6,602 nucleotides of DNA from Mariprofundaceae bacterium. GTDB taxonomy: Bacteria > Pseudomonadota > Zetaproteobacteria > Mariprofundales > Mariprofundaceae. Position numbers and translations under genes: made by a program. The stretch spans positions 1-6,602 of the forward strand of contig JAUZQP010000018.1 of NCBI GenBank assembly GCA_030950965.1, read 5' to 3'. The notes beneath the pieces were generated by a model that saw only the letters and a list, made by a program, of their open reading frames with translations, made no database searches and was not told the DNA's origin. The first letter of the stretch is position 1. Every line of letters starts with the position of its first letter. Positions 1-6,598 of the stretch are shown piece by piece.

Positions 1-57
1 CTTTACTTTTTGCGCCTTGATGCTGAATAAAAACCCTGCGCGATTTTGGTAGATTAT
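1..57. other. Non-coding stretch downstream of the permease gene
   Basis: This 57-nt stretch follows the permease stop codon (TAA, 60-58 on the minus strand). I see no GC-rich hairpin followed by a T run in the minus-strand direction, so the operon's terminator is either outside the window, weak or Rho-dependent. No gene start is visible. Confidence 0.6.
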
Positions 58-3000
58 TTATTGCGCGTTACCTAAGGGGATGCGATCATAGAGCAAGGGG
101 ACGATGAATAGGGTCAAGGCGGTAGATGCGATCGTGCCAAATGCCATCGATACGCCTAAACCACCAAATACAGGGTCGGAGATCATTACCGCACTACCCG
201 CGACGACGGCGAGACCTGTCAAAATGATGGGGCGGGTGCGTGCTGCACCTGCCTCTAATACTGCATCACGCACGGTGTAACCACGACGGCGGTAGTCTAG
301 GATGAAGTCCACCAATAAAGTAGAGTTGCGCACGACAATGCCCGCCAAAGCAATCATGCCAATCATTGAGGTGGCAGTGAATGGTTGCCCTGTAATCCAA
401 TGTCCTGGGAAAATGCCAATCATCGTTAATGCTGTGGGTGCCATGACCAACAAGGGCAGAAGTAGGCCGCCGTAATACGCCACCATTAATAGATAAATCA
501 ATAGCATAGCAACGATGAAGGCAGAACCAAGGTCGCGGAATACATCCAAGGTTAAACGCATTTCACCATCCCATAATAGCTGGTAACCGAACGTATCATC
601 GGGGGGCGTGCGAACAAATTGCATACCACCAGTGTGCAATATTTGTTGTGGTAGTACTGGTTGTTCATCCAACTTCCCATCCATATCCAACAATGAATAG
701 ACTTGTGAACCTTGCTTGGGCTCCGCCATAACATATACCACGCCATGCCCATCTTTGCTTAAACGCGGCTTACTGGCAGTTTCTTGTACGATATGGGCAA
801 TGGCAGAAAGTTGCACGGAACCTTGTGAACCAGAGACGTAGATACGGTCTAAATCAGCCACCTGCATGCGCTGTTCGCGTGGCAAACGTACGGTGATCGC
901 AACAGGATGACGACTATCATCGGCATGAACGGTGCTAACGGACCAGCCGTGGAAGAAATCACGCAAGGCTTGTTGCAACTGCATCATGGAAACACCCAAA
1001 CGCGCTGCTTTTTCTCGGTCGGGTACAATGCGCCAGCGTTGCATATCATCACCGATGGAGTCATCAATATCCACCACATCCCATGTCTGCTCGAAGCGCT
1101 CACGTACTTGCTTGGCCACTGCTTGGCGACCTGTTTCATGCGGTCCATAAATTTCTGCTAACAAGGTGGCACGCACGGGTGGTCCTGGTGGGTCTTCTAT
1201 GAGCTTGATATTTGCTTGGGGGTTAGCTGTTTGTACGGGTTTGAGCATATCGCGCAATTGCAGGACAATATCATAGGAACGGATGCGACGCTCTGCCTTG
1301 TTGCGTAGATTGACGCGAATATCTGCTAGTTCCGAACCTTGGCGCAGTACTGCACCACGCAACATACCATTAAAGTCAATGGGTCCTGCCTGACCGACGA
1401 ATGCTTCGTAATCCTTAACCATACGGTGTTGGCGCAACACATCACCCACGGCACGCACCACGCGGTCAGTCTCTTCCAGCGGCGTACCTTCGGGCATGTC
1501 GATGGTGATGTTGAAGGTGTTGTTGTTGCCTTTTGGTAACATTTTAAGCTCCACACTGCCTGGTGTCATGGGGCCGTTAATACCTTGGGGACGAATGAAC
1601 TGCCATGCAGGTTCTAGCATCGCCGCGACAAACAACAATAAAATAATTAAGCCAAAGAACCAACGCATCCATGCATGTTGGTATAGGGGAAGGGCTAAAC
1701 GGAGGTAGGTACGATGCACCCAGTCTTTCGAGCTTTCATGTTCATTTTCTACGTTGGATTCACGAATGGCACAGGGCAGCCAGCGCACTGCAATCCATGG
1801 CGTAAGCATGTAAGCCACGATCAAAGATGCAGCCATTGCTACAGGTACATTGAAGGGAATAGGCCCCATATACGGTCCCATCATGCCAGTGACAAACCCC
1901 ATCGGGATGAATGCTAAAATTACCGCAATCGTTGCTACCATGGTGGGTTTTCCCGTTTCATTGGTGGCTGTAATAATCGCCGCTGCTTTATCTTTGATAC
2001 TGTGAACACCATGATGCAAATGACGGTGGATGTTCTCAATCACCACAATGGCATCGTCCACCAATAAACCGAGTGACAAAATGAGTGCGAACAAGGTGAT
2101 ACGGTTAATCGTTTGATCTGCCAGCAAGCCTACTGCCAGTACAATGAACAGAATCAATGGAATATTCATCGTCACAATCGCTGCTTCACGCCAACCAAGG
2201 AAAAACAGTAAAATAACCACCACAGATACAATGGCTACACCCAAATGCTCGACCAACAGGTTGACTGCATCATCAGCACGCTCACCAGAGTCACGGGTGA
2301 TATGGACTTGCACATTATGGGGGATCATGTCGCCTTGCAGCGTGGCTAATTTTTCAGCAATGCGCTGGGTGACGAATACCGCATTCGTACCGCGTTTTTT
2401 CGCCAAGGCGATGGATACCGCTGCCATTTCTGGCTCACCCTGCATTTTAGTTTCGGATGCGGGGCCAAAACCGATGCGGTGAACGGTAGTCACTTCGCTG
2501 AGCGTGTCTTGAACGGTGGCAATGTCGCGCAGATAAATGGGGCTGCCTTGCCATGAACCAACAATCAAACTGGCCACGTCACTGGCAGAGGTTAAATAAG
2601 CATCTAGCACAATGGATTGCACGCGCTGCTCACCAATCAAAGCACCGACAGGACCACCGCGATTGGCCGCAGCTAAGGAAGCATGTAATTGATCCAAGGT
2701 GATGTGATAGGCTGCCATACGGCTAGAATCCAAGGTGATTTGTAGTTGGCGGTCACGACCACCAACAATATCCCCCACGGAGACACCTTCGAGCGGTAGC
2801 AGCGCGTCACGCACCCGTTCTGCGAGCTGTTTAAGCATTAGCCCATCCATATCAGGGGATGATAGCGTGATGACCGAGACAGGAACATCATCTACATCCA
2901 AAGGCTTAATCAAGGGTTGACCAGCACCTGGCGGCAGACGATCTAGGTTGTGCATGATTTTATCGTATAGCTTAACTAAACTCGCTTCTTTGTCTTCACC

Positions 3001-3321
3001 GACATTGAACATGACGGTCACTACACCCAAAGATTCTTGTGCGATACCGAACGTGTGATCCACGCCTGTCATTTCACGCAGTACCATTTCCAACGGACGT
3101 ACGACCAGGTTTTCGACCTCTTGTGGGCTAGCTCCTTCCATCGTCACAAATACATTAGCAGCAGGCACATTAATTTGCGGATTTTCTTCTCTTGGTGTGA
3201 GCAGTAACGCCATCACGCCGATAAAAAAGACCAAAACACTGAGCATCGGCGTGATATGACTTCCCATTGCCGCTTTGCCCAACTTACCTGCAATATTGAG
3301 CGAGGTAGAAGGTTTATTCAT
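58..3321 (-). CDS. RND-family efflux permease (AcrB-like inner-membrane proton antiporter)
   Basis: Inner-membrane pump of a tripartite efflux system, exchanging protons for exported substrate. The 1087 residues show the full RND plan: TM1 near 24-42, a periplasmic porter/docking half (about 43-350), TM2-6 (about 355-512), TM7 (about 553-570), a second periplasmic half (about 571-930) and TM8-12 (about 932-1077). TM4 carries the acidic pair D422-D423 in LLVDDAIVVIEN, the double-aspartate pattern of AcrB-type rather than heavy-metal (CusA/CzcA) pumps. In TM10 the usual relay lysine (AcrB K940) is R998 in GIVVRNSTLLVDF; R1028 and T1035 match AcrB R971 and T978. Length is slightly above AcrB (1049). 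The ATG overlaps the adaptor stop by 8 nt, with a weak GAGAG about 8 nt upstream, so coupled translation is likely. It is the last gene of the operon. Substrate is unknown: drug, organic or sulfur-related compounds are all possible. Family call is very secure. Confidence 0.97.
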   Translation of the reverse strand: MNKPSTSLNIAGKLGKAAMGSHITPMLSVLVFFIGVMALLLTPREENPQINVPAANVFVTMEGASPQEVENLVVRPLEMVLREMTGVDHTFGIAQESLGVVTVMFNVGEDKEASLVKLYDKIMHNLDRLPPGAGQPLIKPLDVDDVPVSVITLSSPDMDGLMLKQLAERVRDALLPLEGVSVGDIVGGRDRQLQITLDSSRMAAYHITLDQLHASLAAANRGGPVGALIGEQRVQSIVLDAYLTSASDVASLIVGSWQGSPIYLRDIATVQDTLSEVTTVHRIGFGPASETKMQGEPEMAAVSIALAKKRGTNAVFVTQRIAEKLATLQGDMIPHNVQVHITRDSGERADDAVNLLVEHLGVAIVSVVVILLFFLGWREAAIVTMNIPLILFIVLAVGLLADQTINRITLFALILSLGLLVDDAIVVIENIHRHLHHGVHSIKDKAAAIITATNETGKPTMVATIAVILAFIPMGFVTGMMGPYMGPIPFNVPVAMAASLIVAYMLTPWIAVRWLPCAIRESNVENEHESSKDWVHRTYLRLALPLYQHAWMRWFFGLIILLLFVAAMLEPAWQFIRPQGINGPMTPGSVELKMLPKGNNNTFNITIDMPEGTPLEETDRVVRAVGDVLRQHRMVKDYEAFVGQAGPIDFNGMLRGAVLRQGSELADIRVNLRNKAERRIRSYDIVLQLRDMLKPVQTANPQANIKLIEDPPGPPVRATLLAEIYGPHETGRQAVAKQVRERFEQTWDVVDIDDSIGDDMQRWRIVPDREKAARLGVSMMQLQQALRDFFHGWSVSTVHADDSRHPVAITVRLPREQRMQVADLDRIYVSGSQGSVQLSAIAHIVQETASKPRLSKDGHGVVYVMAEPKQGSQVYSLLDMDGKLDEQPVLPQQILHTGGMQFVRTPPDDTFGYQLLWDGEMRLTLDVFRDLGSAFIVAMLLIYLLMVAYYGGLLLPLLVMAPTALTMIGIFPGHWITGQPFTATSMIGMIALAGIVVRNSTLLVDFILDYRRRGYTVRDAVLEAGAARTRPIILTGLAVVAGSAVMISDPVFGGLGVSMAFGTIASTALTLFIVPLLYDRIPLGNAQ

Positions 3322-4426
3322 GATTGCTCTCGACTAAACGCAAACCACTGTGAAGCTCTGGCGTAATAGCTGACATTAAGTGTTCACCCGCAGCAAGCCC
3401 AGTGCTGGCTTCCACCTGCTCGCCATACACTTCGCCAAGACGTATCAAACGGTAATGCAACAAGGCGTGAGCATCCACCACATACACACCAGTCAAACCA
3501 TTGCGATAGACCACGGCAGAGCGAGGGATCATTAAGGCTTGGCGTTCCCCCTGGTGAAAACGAATATGAGCGAACATACCAGGGCGCACGTTTGCATGAT
3601 CAGGCAATGAAAGTTTCACTACAAACTGATGGGATGTAGGGCGGTTGTCTTCAATAATATGGTCGATGGTCGCTTTCACGGGCAGGTCACTGGCAGCAAA
3701 TTGTAATTGCGCACTGTCGCCTTCATGCAGACGGGTGATGTGGGATTCAGCGACATGGGTTTCCACCAGCAATTGCCGAGGATTTTCCACCACCAATACC
3801 GCTTGCCCAGGCGATGCTAGGTCGCCGTTGTGCAAAAGCTTGCTTACCACCACGCCATCAAGGGGCGCACGCACATCGGTATAATGCAGTTGATTTCGAG
3901 CCTGTTTGACCCGTGATTGTGCCACCGTATAACGCAATGCTACAGTGTCATACTGCTGTTGCGTCACGGCTTGTGCTATGAGCAAGGCACCGAAACGCCG
4001 CTTGTCTGCCAGCGCGTTGCCAGCATCCGCTTGTGCCTGTGCCAATACTTGTTTTACATCCACAGGATCAATGCGAAACAATAAATCATCTTTGTGAACA
4101 CTTTGTCCTTCATGGATGTTAAGCTTGCGAATATACCCCGACAATCGTGAACTCACTGTTACACGGTGGTCTGTTGTCACCACGCCACCTGTTTGAAACC
4201 ATACCGGAATAGTACGTTCCACCACGGTTGTTGCACTGCCTGCTACCGTTGCTGGTGTTGTGGTTTCACTCAACGCAGGTTCATTGGCTTGGCACCCAAA
4301 CAATAGCATAGCCACACTAATCCCCATGATGCTATGCAATATTTTGGTGCAGTGGCTTAAAAATCCATCCGCGTTTATGGTTCGTGTCATATGTTTCATG
4401 TTAAGTGTTAGGCTATCGTTAATCAT
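3314..4426 (-). CDS. RND efflux periplasmic adaptor (HlyD/AcrA-type membrane fusion protein)
   Basis: Periplasmic adaptor linking the RND permease to the outer-membrane channel. The 370 residues show the classical order: first half of the lipoyl-like barrel-sandwich hybrid (about 83-122, SGYIRKLNIHEGQSVHKDD), an alpha-helical hairpin (about 123-182), second lipoyl half (about 183-213, VRAPLDGVVVSKLLHNGD), beta-barrel (about 218-293, ending RPGMFAHIRF) and membrane-proximal domain (about 295-368, IPRSAVVYRNG). The N-terminus has a hydrophobic segment (29-44) ending LLFGC, so C45 is a plausible lipidation site, although phenylalanine at -2 is not typical. I keep the ATG at 4426 because TGAGGT lies 8 nt upstream. 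Internal ATGs at codons 10, 13 and 34 lack such a site; a start at 10 or 13 would give a more usual signal length. It begins 15 nt after the channel gene and overlaps the permease gene by 8 nt. Family call secure; exact start less so. Confidence 0.95.
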   Translation of the reverse strand: MINDSLTLNMKHMTRTINADGFLSHCTKILHSIMGISVAMLLFGCQANEPALSETTTPATVAGSATTVVERTIPVWFQTGGVVTTDHRVTVSSRLSGYIRKLNIHEGQSVHKDDLLFRIDPVDVKQVLAQAQADAGNALADKRRFGALLIAQAVTQQQYDTVALRYTVAQSRVKQARNQLHYTDVRAPLDGVVVSKLLHNGDLASPGQAVLVVENPRQLLVETHVAESHITRLHEGDSAQLQFAASDLPVKATIDHIIEDNRPTSHQFVVKLSLPDHANVRPGMFAHIRFHQGERQALMIPRSAVVYRNGLTGVYVVDAHALLHYRLIRLGEVYGEQVEASTGLAAGEHLMSAITPELHSGLRLVESNHE

Positions 4427-4433
4427 CGGAAAG

Positions 4434-4439
4434 ACCTCA
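4434..4439 (-). promoter_or_regulatory. Shine-Dalgarno site of the adaptor gene
   Basis: On the minus strand TGAGGT sits 8 nt before the ATG at 4426. It is the clearest ribosome binding site in the window and decides the adaptor start against the internal ATGs at codons 10, 13 and 34. The regulator, channel and permease starts have weak or no such site. Confidence 0.65.
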
Positions 4440-4441
4440 GT

Positions 4442-5815
4442 TTAGGGGTGTGAAAAAGATGTAGGTTTAAGCATGCCCGCGCTTAATAGAAGCTGAACGG
4501 CAGCCATCTGGTGGTCGAAACGCGCTTGTACCACAGATGCAGCCGCTTGATCGAGGCGGGTTTGTGCATCCAGCATGGTGTTAATGTTTTCCATGCCTTG
4601 AGCAAATCGCACACGATGAATGCGTAATGATTCCTGAGCCTGTTTTTGCGCTTGTTGACGTACCGACAGACGAGATTTGGTCTCTTCACGCTGACGTAGG
4701 GCAGAGCGCACCTGAACAGCAATCTTCTGAGCTTGATCTTTCCATGCTAACATCTGCCCTGCCTCATCGGCTTCAGCCGCTTGGTAGGCTGCGCGGTCGG
4801 CTCCCCCAGCAAAAATATTCCATTGCAATGCTGCCATCACAGTGGTGTTGCCATGTTGTGGCGTAAGGCTGTTGTTATGCCACTCCTGTGCTACTTGCAA
4901 TCCCAGTGTAGGGCGGAAGCTTGCTTCAGTACGCTGCTTGGTAGCCGCTAAGACGCTTAACTGGTGGTGCATAGTCTTTAATTCAGGGCGGTTGCTTACC
5001 GCTTGTTGTTGCCAGTATGCTACATTTTTTCTGCTCTGTTCCGTTGCGCTACCTGACCACGGTGCGAGCGCTAAGGGTTGGTGGTTGTCCCATGCCAATA
5101 ACTGGCGTAGCTGATCTTCGGCATCCTGATAACGATGCTCTGCTTGCGTTACCACGACTTCCGCATTTAAGCGGTGAACTTCTGCATCCATCACATCACT
5201 TTTGAGCAGCATGCCTTTGTCCAACATCTGTTGTGCGGTATTAACGTGAGCTGTCGCAGCTTTGAGTGCTTGCTTAGCCACAGTGGTGGCATGTTGCGCG
5301 CGCAATGCCTGACTGTATGCTGTGATAACTTGAAAAATAATCTGTTGTTGTGTTTGGAGTACGACTGCTTGTTGCACATCACGGTTCGCTTCAGCTTGTG
5401 CCACCCCCGCACTCAATGCACCCCCATGGTAAATAGGTACATCCAACACCAGCCGATGTTGGTACTGGGTGATTGCCGCAGGGTAATTCAATCGAGAGGG
5501 GGCAAAGTCAGCCGCTGTTATCGCCTGTTGTGATAAACGACTACCAAACGCCGTCAACGGCGCGTTGCTGCGTAATACGGAAGTTTGCCACGACACTTGG
5601 GGTAAGCGCGCTGACCGCGCTTGCTGTGTGCGTGCATCGGCAGCATCCACAGCGCGATGTCTCGCCAGCACCTGACGGTTCGCTTGCATAGCACGCGCCA
5701 CCGCCGCGTTCACCGTGAGTGGCATGGCTTCGCCTGCTGACAATGTAGCAGGGAATATTATCATATAAGAATAAGCTAATGTAATAGCGTAAAAAAAAAG
5801 AGATGGCTTCATCAT
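4442..5815 (-). CDS. TolC-family outer-membrane efflux channel protein
   Basis: Outer-membrane and periplasmic exit duct of the tripartite pump, expected to work as a trimer. The 457 residues start with a signal peptide (hydrophobic 5-24, likely cleavage after A27 or A30), followed by the two-repeat outer membrane efflux protein (OEP) architecture. The repeats are recognisable from paired strand motifs LDVPIYHGG (124-132) and LQWNIFAGG (330-338), each followed by a long Ala/Gln-rich helix, and from NRPEL (275-279), a typical opening of the second repeat. The C-terminal helix (about 400-447, with RFAQGMENINTMLDAQTRL) is also typical. The ATG overlaps the regulator's stop codon as ATGA. The second codon is also ATG, and no good Shine-Dalgarno precedes either, so translation probably depends on coupling. 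Channel-first gene order differs from acrAB, which has no linked tolC. A run of nine T lies at codons 6-9. Confidence 0.95.
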   Translation of the reverse strand: MMKPSLFFYAITLAYSYMIIFPATLSAGEAMPLTVNAAVARAMQANRQVLARHRAVDAADARTQQARSARLPQVSWQTSVLRSNAPLTAFGSRLSQQAITAADFAPSRLNYPAAITQYQHRLVLDVPIYHGGALSAGVAQAEANRDVQQAVVLQTQQQIIFQVITAYSQALRAQHATTVAKQALKAATAHVNTAQQMLDKGMLLKSDVMDAEVHRLNAEVVVTQAEHRYQDAEDQLRQLLAWDNHQPLALAPWSGSATEQSRKNVAYWQQQAVSNRPELKTMHHQLSVLAATKQRTEASFRPTLGLQVAQEWHNNSLTPQHGNTTVMAALQWNIFAGGADRAAYQAAEADEAGQMLAWKDQAQKIAVQVRSALRQREETKSRLSVRQQAQKQAQESLRIHRVRFAQGMENINTMLDAQTRLDQAAASVVQARFDHQMAAVQLLLSAGMLKPTSFSHP

Positions 5816-6114
5816 ATAGAGATATCAGGGCAGTAAATATGCTTCAACGCCATCACTAATCTTTCAAAATCAGGGTTGGCAATACGGTAATAAATTTGCA
5901 TGCCGCGACGTTCATTCGCCAAAATACCCATCTTTCGCATCTTAGCCAAATGTTGCGATAAATTGGATTGCGATGCACCCGTAGCGGCTATTAACTCAGT
6001 CACACACATCGGTCCATTCATTAAATGGCACAACACCGATAAACGCAGTTCATGCGCAATAGCACGTAAGCCTTCGGCTGCCTGCTCGATATTTTCTTGA
6101 GGAATTGTCTGCAT
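5812..6114 (-). CDS. ArsR-family transcriptional repressor, BigR/SqrR-like (predicted reactive-sulfur sensor)
   Basis: Small winged-helix dimeric repressor of 100 residues, probably controlling its own operon. The core HTH spans about 36-66 (VTELIAATGASQSNLSQHLAKMRKMGIL), and the wing follows at about 67-79 (ERRGMQIYYRI). Cysteines are C29, C37 and C95. C29 (RLSVLC) and C95 (HIYC) align without gaps with C42 (RLMLVC) and C108 (TIFC) of BigR as I remember that sequence; both pairs are 66 residues apart. In BigR and SqrR these residues are oxidised to a disulfide or polysulfide link, releasing DNA. The ArsR arsenic motif CVCDLC is absent (C37 present, the next position is T39), and the alpha-5 zinc ligands of CzrA-type sensors are not seen. 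The ATG is the first in frame, with a TAA shortly upstream and no Shine-Dalgarno. The stop overlaps the channel gene. Family is secure; sulfur sensing is an inference. Confidence 0.93.
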   Translation of the reverse strand: MQTIPQENIEQAAEGLRAIAHELRLSVLCHLMNGPMCVTELIAATGASQSNLSQHLAKMRKMGILANERRGMQIYYRIANPDFERLVMALKHIYCPDISI

Positions 6115-6120
6115 GGGCGA

Positions 6121-6146
6121 ACTATATTATTATATTATAATATAGT
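6121..6146. promoter_or_regulatory. Predicted operator: 26-bp AT-rich inverted repeat
   Basis: The arms ACTATATTAT (6121-6130) and ATAATATAGT (6137-6146) are perfect reverse complements. Within the 6-bp centre only the outermost pair breaks symmetry, so 12 of 13 base pairs match. The palindrome covers the -10, the whole spacer and the last three bases of the -35, so a bound dimer would block RNA polymerase. This position and size suit an autoregulating ArsR-family repressor, and BigR-type operators are also AT-rich palindromes. The binding protein is inferred to be the adjacent regulator. Confidence 0.7.
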
Positions 6147-6149
6147 CAA
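6121..6149 (-). promoter_or_regulatory. Predicted sigma-70 promoter of the regulator-pump operon
   Basis: Read on the minus strand, TTGACT (6149-6144) and TATAGT (6126-6121) are separated by exactly 17 nt. Each has five of six consensus bases, and this is the best-spaced pair in the intergenic region. The base seven nt beyond the -10 is the A of the regulator's ATG at 6114, so the transcript may have almost no 5' leader. TATAAT-like strings inside the spacer are too close to the -35 to pair with it. Confidence 0.65.
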
Positions 6150-6208
6150 TTTCCCCCCTAAAAATATGAATAACTTCGGCTATTTTTGGAATGTTTTACA
6201 GCGCGTTT

Positions 6209-6598
6209 TTATTCTGCCACGGCATCGGGTGTTAACAGCGTTTGATCACCACGAATCACGACCATGATGTGGTTGGGAACACAGGCAATGATATCGCCTG
6301 TATGATGATGTTCACCACTGAGTATGCAACGCTTATAGCGGCAGGGTGCTGCAATAATACTCACCTTGCGGTGCTCTATGTGAATCCGTGATACACCTAT
6401 ATCACCCCGTGCATCAAAATCACGCGCCGCATCATCCAAAGGGTAGTGCGCCAGCAAAGTTTGATTGTGGTACACATAGACGTGGGGGGGGGCATCACCT
6501 AACTGCTGCTGCACTTGCCACCAGAACACAGCGATCAACAAAAGACTAAATGCGAGCACAAGACGGTCACTCACACTACCGCACAGCCAATGACTCAT
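6209..6598 (-). CDS. NusG domain II-containing membrane-anchored protein, function unknown
   Basis: A 129-residue protein with one N-terminal transmembrane anchor (about 13-28, LVLAFSLLLIAVFWW) and a soluble NusG_II-like domain (about 38-118), probably facing the periplasm. The recognisable signature is PCRYKRC (85-91) followed by CVPNHIMVVI (106-115), matching the conserved cysteine and CxPN pattern of this family. The three cysteines C86, C91 and C106 suggest a disulfide, redox or metal role, but no activity is established that I know of. Despite the name it is not a transcription factor. The ATG at 6598 is only 4 nt from the window edge, so its ribosome site is not visible and a start further upstream cannot be excluded. 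A nine-C run lies at codons 36-39. It is separated from the pump operon by 94 nt containing that operon's own promoter, so joint regulation is doubtful. Confidence 0.8.
   Translation of the reverse strand: MSHWLCGSVSDRLVLAFSLLLIAVFWWQVQQQLGDAPPHVYVYHNQTLLAHYPLDDAARDFDARGDIGVSRIHIEHRKVSIIAAPCRYKRCILSGEHHHTGDIIACVPNHIMVVIRGDQTLLTPDAVAE

Noticed and set aside
11..42. GCGC repeats (TGCGCC near 11-16 and TGCGCG near 37-42) that could pair as a terminator stem after the permease gene.
   Set aside because: The loop would be over 20 nt with only about four GC pairs, and in the minus-strand direction the stem is followed by A, not T, so it does not look like a terminator of this operon.
2144..2482. 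Plus-strand open frame of 112 codons inside the permease gene, with other plus- and minus-strand frames of 60-120 codons across the window.
   Set aside because: They lie antisense or out of frame within strongly supported genes, lack ribosome binding sites and domain features, and have composition expected of shadow frames.
5812..6114. Reading the regulator as an arsenic or zinc/cobalt sensor because of its ArsR family and cysteines.
   Set aside because: The CVCDLC arsenic motif is incomplete, the alpha-5 histidine/aspartate zinc ligands are not evident, no ars genes are nearby, and the pump's TM4 motif is of the AcrB rather than the CusA/CzcA type.
6160..6187. Inverted repeat AAAAATA / TATTTTT around a 14-nt loop between the NusG_II gene and the pump promoter, a possible terminator for NusG_II.
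   Set aside because: The stem is only seven A-T pairs with a long loop and no GC core, which is too unstable for a confident intrinsic terminator; AT-rich intergenic DNA gives such repeats by chance.
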